64,000 nucleotides of DNA from Adiantum capillus-veneris (Eukaryota > Streptophyta > Polypodiopsida > Polypodiales > Pteridaceae): contig CM043942.1 in assembly GCA_014529385.2 (NCBI GenBank), positions 18,861,991 to 18,925,990 of the forward strand, read 5' to 3'. A model generated the notes under the pieces. It saw only the letters and a program-made list of their open reading frames with translations. It searched no databases and was not told the origin of the DNA. A program made the translations under genes and the position numbers. Positions 56,424 through 64,000 of this stretch are shown one piece after another. Positions within the stretch are counted from its first letter, which is position 1. Each line of letters begins with the position of its first letter.

Positions 56424-57412
56424 CTAGTCATGCACCATTTTTGCTTCCCTCATGAAAGGACGTCCTAAGATCATCTCTGATGCCATAGTGTGCTTGGAGA
56501 AATCCATAACAATGAAGGTAAATCTTATTTTATGTCCAAAGACCTTGATCTTGAGATCTTCTAGCATCCCAATAGGTTTAACAATAGACCCATTGGCCAT
56601 CTTCACTACTATGGTTGTGGTCGCAAGGTGAGGTCTTCCCATAGTTTCCCAGCAATTTTTAGTCACAATGCTAGGGTGAAAGCGTGGTTTGGTGGTACAA
56701 AAAAAGGACCTATTTTACTTATACCAATGAAAAAGTGGGGACTGGTAAAATTTTTGTAGTTTAGGTCAAAACTTTTCGGACCTTGTGTTTTAGATTCTTC
56801 TTTTGAAGATCTATCTATTGATATATAGTATGATAGGTAGTTTTTCATGTGACATGTAGAAATTGTAGCTCAAAGATTTGTCAAAGGTGATGTCAAGGAC
56901 AATCCTTTTTGTACCACCAAAGCATGCTTTTAGCCGCTAACCCCAGCGCCACCATCAAGGATTCCCTTCACAGTTAATCCCTTAGTAGTGATTGGTATAG
57001 TCGCATTAGATTCATCACCCTCAAACTATTGTCCCAACTTGTTAACAGGTATTTCTATAACAAGGTTCTCATATAGGTTGGGTTGTGGATCTAAGTGTTC
57101 CTCCTCTATTGGCATCTCCCCATCTCCATCCATCTGTGCAAATTGTGGTAGCCCAAACTTTAGTTCTCCATTGAGGAAGGCTAGAAGAGCCGAGACTAGC
57201 TCGGGGTCTTTATATAGTTTGGACATGATGGTGGTTCTAACTTCTGAAGACATGAAATCCATCAATTTGGCAATGTTTAACGGCACCTTTTGGCCTTGAG
57301 TCCCTTGACGTGGGGAAGATAGGATCTCCATTTCTTCGATAGGATCAGGTAGTCCCTTTGTAAACATTCTTTCCATCAAGAAGTGAGTACGCCCACTTTC
57401 CCATGACTTTCA
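56424..57412 (-). pseudogene. aspartic protease region, MITE-interrupted
   Basis: The frame 57379-57026 (Gln/Glu-rich, ending VNKLGQ) continues past a TAG at 57026-57028 to GLTVKGILDGGAGVS, a protease active-site box of D-G-G-A type. Here MITE 2 is inserted. Beyond it (56666-56424) the frame resumes with IVTKNCWETMGRPH and MILGRPFMREAKMVHD, the expected C-terminal protease part (compare ILLGHPWLRTAHVVHD in the element at 19430). Gag and protease are one frame, unlike the complete gypsy element. Confidence 0.75.
56670..56939. mobile_element. MITE 2, inserted in protease active site region
   Basis: The element (56674-56935, 262 bp) has inverted ends GGGTGAAAGCGTGGTTTGGT / GGCTAAAAGCATGCTTTGGT, followed on both arms by GGTACAAAAA, and GCTA flanks (56670-56673, 56936-56939). 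Removing it with one GCTA restores the protease frame. The centre has CTATTGATATATAG as in MITE 1 and MITE 3. Confidence 0.9.
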
Positions 57413-58450
57413 GTCACTTTCTTCTTGGATGACACTAGGTATGTCCAAGGGTCTATGGACTTGGTGAGGTTTTTGTTGCGTAGGGAACAAGGTATCTGTA
57501 ATCTGGATCTTCCTAGGTGTTGGTTCTAGATCCCTTTGGGTATCTTCTACCAATCTCCTTAATTGCTTGACTCGCTCAATATCCTCTGTAGGGTTTGGGT
57601 AAGTTCCTATCTTCTTTTTGGATCCTGGCCATTGTGGCTCATGAAGATCTTCCTTGTTGGTTTCTATGTTAGTGGTCATTTTGGTCTCCATGGTTTCACC
57701 TGAATCAGAATCTTCTTCAACATCGTTCATATATACGGGGTCGTCACCAGTCCCTATGTTGGTCTTTGAACTCGAGTTTGACTTCACTGCTTTTTGCGAT
57801 CTCTTTCTTCGTGTTTTCTTCTTTTTCTGAGATTGGGCAATTGATGCCGTGTCTCTTTCCTCAAGAATGTAATTTTGTTTTTGGAGCATCGATCGTGTGA
57901 GTACGTTTACTGGTACCATGGGTGTACTTGGTGATTGCTCCTCGGTAACTTCAATCAAGTTTAATGGCATGATCTTCGGTGCATTTGGATTATTTGGACA
58001 TTGGGCAATCAAATGATCTATGCCACATCGATTACACATGAGTATCGGCATTGTAGACGTGCTTGCTTGATTGGTTTGCATTAGTGTGGCGTTCTTTTGT
58101 AGCCTAATAGGACACTCGGCTACACGATGTGGACCTCCACACTCATAGCATTGAAGAGTTGGTCTCTTAGCAGTGTAATTGATATTTTGGCCTCTTGCCG
58201 CAAGAGCAGCTACTTGATATACAGGTTTGACTTGTCCCCAATAGTCCTCCATGTAGTATTGTGGACTTTCTTCAAGCACATCCATCCCATAGGCGATATT
58301 AGGATCTATATCTTCCTCATAGCCTTCCAAACAAGAAATAGATGGCTCACAACCCACTTGATTCACAGAAGTGATTCTCGGATGTGGTGGTTGCGGTCCT
58401 AGCACTGGAGGTGGTAAGGGTGTTGTTTGAACAACATTTTGGGCCCTAGG
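57410..58450 (-). pseudogene. Gag part of gag-protease element
   Basis: Open frame (TGA at 57412-57410) with Pro-rich N-part, acidic tail and two zinc knuckle-like boxes, CYECGGPHRVAEC and CNRCGIDHLIAQC. Both have C-x2-C-x3-H-x4-C, one residue shorter than the normal CCHC spacing. Towards the front the open frame runs on to 58531, but that extra part comes from the inserted copia LTR. The true Gag front is interrupted and lies right of the copia, if still present. Confidence 0.7.
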
Positions 58451-58772
58451 TGTAAAGAATAAGGATGCAAGAGAGCTACACAAGACAAGCACAAAGCACA
58501 TAGAGATGGAAAGCTTCTTCTTCTTCTTCACAGAAAAGAGAGTACAAAATGACTAAGTGCTAAAGCTGAAAAGTAGCACATATGTACATGCGGTCACTAA
58601 GTGTGAACTCGCTAGAAGCGTACTAGGCTGGCACTATAAGTGTAGTCCAGCTGTAGAATCACTGGCAGAGATCCTCCGTGTCGGTCACCTAATGCGCCAG
58701 ATAGAAAATGCCGTAAGCGGCCAAGACCCGTAGTGGATGCCAGCTCAAGGTGTAGAGCTCGACATCTCAACA
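58451..58772 (-). repeat. 3' LTR of truncated copia
   Basis: Minus strand TGTTGAGATGTCG to CTTTACA. Starts next to a polypurine tract (CTCGAGGGGGAG, 58784-58773). The end is placed where the sequence turns into Gag of the host element. Confidence 0.7.
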
Positions 58773-59338
58773 CTCCCCCTCGAGCTCTGCATGTCGCAGA
58801 GTCCAAGCATAGTCTGGAAATGTCGAAGCTTCTCAGCTCCGAGGGCCTTGATAAAGATATCCACTATCTTCTCCTCTGTGCTGACGTAGACCAAGTCAAT
58901 GTCGCCAGCCAGCACTAGCTCTCGAACGTAGTGGTAATGGACGTCTATGTGTTTGGGCCTGGCATGGAACACTGGGTTCCTAGCCAACTGCATGCTGCTG
59001 AGGTTGTCCCAATGGATGAAAATCTGTTGGTCCACCTGCACTCCCAAGTCCTCAAGTAATGTGCGTAGCCAAGCTACCTCGCACGCCGCAACTGCTGCAC
59101 CTCTGTACTTGGCCTCTGTGCTCGATAAAGCAACCGTAGGCTGCTTTTTGCTTCTCCAAGTAATAGCAACACTCCCAAAAGAGAACATGAAGCCACTCGT
59201 AGATCTCCTATCAACAATGCTACCTGCCCAATCTGCATCTGTATACCCATACCATGCTAATGGTGCATCTGCTGCATAGAACAATGCGTAGTCAAGAGTA
59301 CCTTGCACATACCTAAGTGTGCGCCGTACTCCATCCAA
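58745..59338 (-). pseudogene. copia RNase H
   Basis: Reads VRRTLRYVQGTLDYALFY, YTDADWAGSIVDRRSTSGF, STEAKYRGAAVAACE, HWDNLSSMQLARNP and KHIDVHYHYVRE, the complete set of copia RNase H boxes. The frame differs from RT: between TVG and the HLDGVRR segment the usual SRYM...P block is missing, so a deletion of roughly 35-40 bases shifted the frame. Confidence 0.9.
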
Positions 59339-62052
59339 ATGTGGCCTACTGTGTAGCTCAAGTCTGGCCTCGTGATAGTCGAGTAGATTAGACTACCCAC
59401 AATCTTCCTGTACATGTTGACATCCTCAACAACATCACCCTTCTCTGCACTCAGCTTTGCATTCACATCCAAGGGAATAGAAATTGGCTTACAATCAGCC
59501 ATACCATACTTTGACAACATGTCCACAGCATACTGTCTTTTTGATATCCATACACCCTCTGGAGTCTTGATCACCTCAATGCCAAGAAAGAAGCGCAACT
59601 CGCCTAAATATTTCATTTCAAACTCCTGTTTGAGAAGACCCTTCACATGGTCAATCTCCATAGCATTGTCACCAACAATAATAAGGTCATCTACATATAT
59701 GGTAATGACCACAATCCCCACATCACTCTCACGTACATAGAGTGAATGATCAGCATGAGCTCTCCTAAAACCAATACTGACAAGATACTTGGCAATCCTG
59801 TCATACCATGCTCTAGAGCCTTGCTTCAAACCATACAAAGCTTTGAGAAGTCTGCATACATAATCTGGGTAACCTGGATCGACATAACCAGGTGGCTGAT
59901 CCATATACACTTCCTCTTGAAACTCACCATTCAAGAAGGCATTCTTTACATCCATTTGATGCATAATCCATCCTCTAGATGTAGCCACTGCTATGAAAGC
60001 TCTCACAGTTGTCATCTTTGCCACTGGAGCAAAGGTCTCCTCATAGTCTATCCCATACGTCTGTGCATAACCCTTTGCGACCAGCCTTGCCTTGTGACGC
60101 TCAATGTTACCATCAGCCTTATGCTTGGTTTTATACACCCATTTACAGCCAATAGCTTTCTTGCCACTTGGCAATGGCACCAACTCCCATGTGTCGTTTG
60201 CTTCCAATGCATCCATCTCTTCATTCATTGCATCATCCCAATGCACATTTCCAACTGCATCCTCAAAACATGTGGGCTCCACATCCTGTATCACCTTAGC
60301 CATGTAGGCTTGGTGATGCGCTAGATACCCATCATAAGTCAATTTCTGAACTGGATTTTTGACTCTATTAGATCTGTGCGGTCCTGGGTCACTCCTTTGC
60401 CCTTTAGCATCTTCTTGTACTTTCCTTACACCAGGTGTCCTGACAGCCGGAATTCCAAATTCCTCATCAAGACTTTGTTCAGAACCATCTGAATCCATGT
60501 CTACATGTGAAAAACCTGATGATGCATCAGCCATAAAGGGAGGTTCATCAACCTTTTCCTTTCCTTTTCGTGATACATTCCCTGCACCTGTTGGTGGAGT
60601 AACCTGCCTACGTAGTCTACCATTCCATGGTTTCTCAACAGAGCCACGAGAAGAGGACTCTTGTGGTCCACTCAAAACCTGTGACTGTGGCCTCACATTT
60701 TGTACAACCACGTCATCTTTTACATCAGCCGCAATAGTGCCATGTGCATTACTGTACCAGCTGCTCATCTCATCAAAGATTACATCTCTGCTCACTCGTA
60801 ATTCTCGTGTAGTAGGATTGTAGCACCTGTACCCCTTTTGTTCAAGGGAATATCCCACAAGAATACATTTCTCTGCTTTAGGATCCAGTTTCCTACGCAA
60901 ATCATCTGGTACATGCACGTAAGCTATGCAGCCAAACACTTTCAAGTGTGCCAAATCAGGCTTTGTACCTGTAAACTTTTCCTCGGGTGTTACATCATGC
61001 ACCGCAACTGTAGGTGTCCTGTTCATAATGTTTACAGCTGTATTTACAGCTTCAGCCCAGAAATGATGAGGCATGTTCTTCTCATTCATCAATGCACGTG
61101 CAACCTCTGTAATGTGCCTGTTTTTCCTTTCTGCGACCCCATTCTGTTGTGGAGTATATCTGCATGTAAACTGCCTGCGTATACCATGCATTCGCAAAAA
61201 ATCTGAAAAATCATTGGAGAAGTACTCTCCCCCTCCATCTGACCTCAATGTATTGATTTGCATATCTGTCTCCTTCTCAATCATGACTTTGAAGTATTGA
61301 AAGTGACCAAACACTTCACTTTTGTTACGCATGAAGTAGACCCATACTTTCCTTGTATGGTCATCAATGAAAGAGACATAATACCTGCAACCATGCATAC
61401 TTGCAGTATCGGTTGGACCCCAAACATCTGTGTGCACCACCTCAAGTGGCTTTTTACATACATTGCGCTCATCTGGAAATGAGCCCTTTGACTGTTTTCC
61501 AAACTGGCATGCTGCACACACTTTATGCATACCATCCACCTTGAATTTGGGCAAACCTTTTACAATCTGTTTTGATTGCATGTTGCGCAATCTCTGCTCA
61601 TTGACATGGCCAATGCGTTTGTGCCAAATGTCAACATCAGCCACAACACCTGTGCCCTGTGAAAATAATGCAGCTTTTACCTCAGGCATGTCTACATTCA
61701 GCGTAAACATTCTGTCCACACATTTTCCCTCTGCGATCAGCTTACAGCCATTCTGGAAATCTTCTACATAACAACCATTTGGATTGAAGTGAACCTGCAA
61801 ACCCTGCTCAACCATTTGTCCAACAGAAACAAGATTCTTTGTAATGTTTGGGACATGAAGTAGATCTGCTAAGTACTTTGATTTCCCACTCTTCGTATTT
61901 AGAGGTATGTCTTCTACATGAGCAATGGGGTGAGCTGTGTCATCTCCTGTCTGCACATAGCCTGACACATCTGGTTTGCGCATATCTCTAAACCACTCTC
62001 TACGAGACGTCATGTGACTGAGAGGCACCTGAATCCACATACCAAACATCAT
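59257..62052 (-). pseudogene. copia integrase and reverse transcriptase
   Basis: 931 open codons. From the protease (HMTSRREWF after the box) through GAG-pre-integrase (IWHKRIGHVNEQRLR, CAACQFGKQ), integrase (VHTDVWGP, RSDGGGEY, NGVAERKNR), the variable linker, and RT (HKARLVAKGYAQ, HQMDVKNAFLNG, LYGLKQGSRAWYD, YVDDLI). It ends in a shifted frame after SYTVG. Upstream, frame 62254-62000 holds the protease box WYVDSGAS, one frame off, so a frameshift near 62035 splits the protease. No Gag is found in front. Confidence 0.92.
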
Positions 62053-62119
62053 CTTGGGTGGAATTCTCTGCAGTCATTGTATTCATTACATGCTGCATAA
62101 CAAACATGCGCTCGTTTTT

Positions 62120-64000
62120 GCTATTGAGGCGGTCCGGGGCGGGCAACAAGAGAGGCGACCTCGAAACACCCCTCAAGGCTCCCGTGCTGCTCAATTGGGG
62201 CTGGGGCAACCACAAGCACAACACAACAACAAACCCACAGCCAAACCCAAACAAGATAGGGGCACCACCTAGTTATGGTATGCGAACTAGGACGCAAGAG
62301 AGATTTTGGCACAACCAAGAAGATGCACCACACAACACACACAAACAACCTCACACCAAGACACACACCAACTGGACCAGAGAGAGCTAGAGCAAAGGGA
62401 AGAGAGAGAGAAAAGGATCTTGCGTAATACCTTATTTGTGACTTGCAAATGGAGATGGTTCGTTATGATGCTATTGTAGAACTTGTATAAAACTCACTCA
62501 ATGCTTAGTGATTGCTAAACATTGCCAAAACACACACACATTGTCTTAGGGTGTGGGAGACCTCTCACCACAATACCCTCTTACAATGGACACAAAACTG
62601 GCAATGAAAAACACACTAAAACACTTTCTAAAATCAAGATCAACTGATAAAAACTCAAAATACACAAGTCACCTTGAATTCACCAAACCGTATTGCACAA
62701 ATGGAAGGACGAAGATTTGAACGTCGAATCACGTCTTTGATGCACCAAACCTCAATTTATTGATGATGAAGGAGCATGTACAATAGTGGTTTTGAGATTT
62801 GTGGAACTCACGCTCTCTCACTTGCAATGTGTAGCTTGAAAGCTTCTCTCACACCAAGAGTGAAGCTCACAAGTGGTTGCTACACCTAAGTCTCTCCTCA
62901 CGCATAGAGTGTTGGGGTGTTGTGTGAGATGTTGGAGGTTGTTTTACAAGAAGGAGAGGGGCCTATTTATAGGTTGGAGACCCCTCATAAAGATTATTGG
63001 AAATCCTAATTTACAAGCTAACAAATCAGGATTATGAATTTTTTGAATATCAAAACATTGCGGGCCTTCTTTGTCTGCTTGAGTCATGGGTGTGGGCTCA
63101 AAAGAGAGCATTATTGATGGTAAATAAGGTGAAAGTCAGTAAGGAGAGAGAAAGAGAGAGAGAGAGAGTGTGTTACTATACACATGTCTTGAGGTGAGGT
63201 GTCTTTTATGGTTAGGTCAATGCTATTTTGTGTTAGCATGTTAGTCGTTAGTAATCACTAGAAAGTTAATGCTACATTTACAATGGGTAGAGTGAGTTGA
63301 TTTGATGAAGGAAGAGGGGTGAATTAAAAGAGAATCATTGAGATAGTGAAGCTTTGAAGAAGCTTGAACTCACTTGTGTAGGTTCTCAAAATGACTATCG
63401 ATCTTCTTCTTCGTCTTCTCTTCTTTATGCCACCGCCGCCAAGGTTGATCATCGTGATGAAAATGGTAATTCCGTTGATGAGATCTTTTGATTGGCAGAG
63501 GTTAAGCATGGTACACATGCTGAATTTATGTATATATATAAGGGGTAAGATGGAATTGTACTTTGGAGATAATAGAGAGAGGCATAGAGATGGTGTATGT
63601 ACATGGAGAGCTCATATGAGAGCTATGGGAGTAAGTGGGGAGGTTAATGGTGAAGAAGGTGAGAGAAACCATTGAAGGTGCAGGTTTGAGTGAGGGATTG
63701 AGAGAAATGTGTGTGTGTGTGTGTGTAGAAGTGTGGAAAGAGGTGAGAGAAGACTATGGGCTACTTGTGAGAAAAGTGGGCAGACTGGGGTCCACTAAAA
63801 AAATCATAGCTCACAGCTGGTAGCTCCAAAAATCATGAAAAAATTTGGGGTGATTATTCAGAGCGTGGGCTACATTTTCTCTTTTGACCACCGCTCCAAA
63901 TTCAGAGTGGAGATAGGTGCCAAAATTCTCACCAAAAAGCCTGTTTTTTAGGCCTGCAAAAGTCTTTTAGTGGTCCCCTCCTTTGTTGAATTTGTACAAT
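62120..64000 (-). other. unassigned DNA with an LTR-like promoter/poly(A) pair
   Basis: No gene supported. On the minus strand a strong TATA box CCTATAAATAGG (62973-62962) is followed about 200 bp later by AATAAA (62761-62756), which is the U3-R arrangement of an LTR. Ends cannot be placed. A plus-strand Arg/Gln-rich open frame (62130-62275) next to the copia break looks low-complexity. A short GA-rich run lies at 63146-63172 and a GT run at 63712-63727. Confidence 0.3.

Larger units (their letters stand above)
58451..62110 (-). mobile_element. Ty1/copia element, 5'-truncated
   Basis: Minus strand: protease, integrase, RT, RNase H, polypurine tract and 3' LTR (58772-58451). Gag and the 5' LTR are not seen; recognisable sequence fades out around 62110-62150. 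It interrupts Gag of the gag-protease element. Damage is light: one frameshift in the protease box and a small deletion before RNase H. Confidence 0.9.

Noticed and set aside
59746-60823. Plus-strand frames of 192 and 154 codons
   Set aside because: Antisense shadows of the minus-strand copia integrase/RT frame, with no own motif.

Overview
The window is nuclear DNA of a land plant with a repeat-rich genome. It is almost wholly built from LTR retrotransposons, partly nested in one another, with small inverted-repeat elements inserted into them. Evidence: several Ty1/copia and Ty3/gypsy polyproteins, two tRNA-iMet type primer sites (TGGTATCAGAGC), plant-style TATA boxes, long (CT)n/(CA)n/(AT)n tracts, and no bacterial or organellar genes. 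A degraded transposase-like gene and the style of the elements lead me to think of a seed-free plant such as a fern, but this is a weak inference. I see no convincing intact host gene, rRNA or tRNA.

Layout. 1-3299: 3' part of a decayed copia element (+). 3300-4160: tail of a gag-protease element. 4161-10414: non-coding DNA with degenerate repeats, then a decayed accessory ORF and the 3' LTR of a gypsy element (+). 10658-14634: truncated copia (-), a sibling of the intact copia at 45373-50560 (+; identical-looking LTRs, CTCCT target duplication, open 1393-codon polyprotein). 14635-16728 and 28063-30800: a degraded gene on the minus strand, split by a complete 11.3-kb gypsy element (16734-28057, ATGGT target duplication) that carries a very large accessory ORF between integrase and 3' LTR. 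30968-31250: LINE-like fragment. 31343-42699: chromodomain-bearing gypsy element (-) with 2.9-kb LTRs. 42700-45372: AT-rich DNA with two small related ORFs. 50561-53200: unassigned DNA. 53200-58450: LTR-like ends and a second gag-protease element (-). 58451-about 62110: truncated copia (-) inserted in that element's gag. 62110-64000: unassigned, with an LTR-like promoter/poly(A) pair on the minus strand.

Main points of interest. (1) In the chromodomain element a 41-codon ORF starting inside the LTR ends at a consensus splice donor and joins in phase to gag through an acceptor 2.4 kb away, so gag may start in the LTR and need splicing. (2) A family of small inverted-repeat elements has landed in three retrotransposons. 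Two copies (23726-24013 and 56674-56935) have 4-bp target duplications (TGTA, GCTA) and interrupt open frames that become continuous when element and one duplication are subtracted. The third (39022-39473) is a near-perfect 450-bp palindrome. (3) Two gypsy elements carry an accessory ORF of the same general plan, each preceded by a plausible splice acceptor. (4) Two gag-protease elements have a tail of repeated W-[VI]-P-K motifs and appear to end directly in a polypurine tract and LTR, without reverse transcriptase or integrase.
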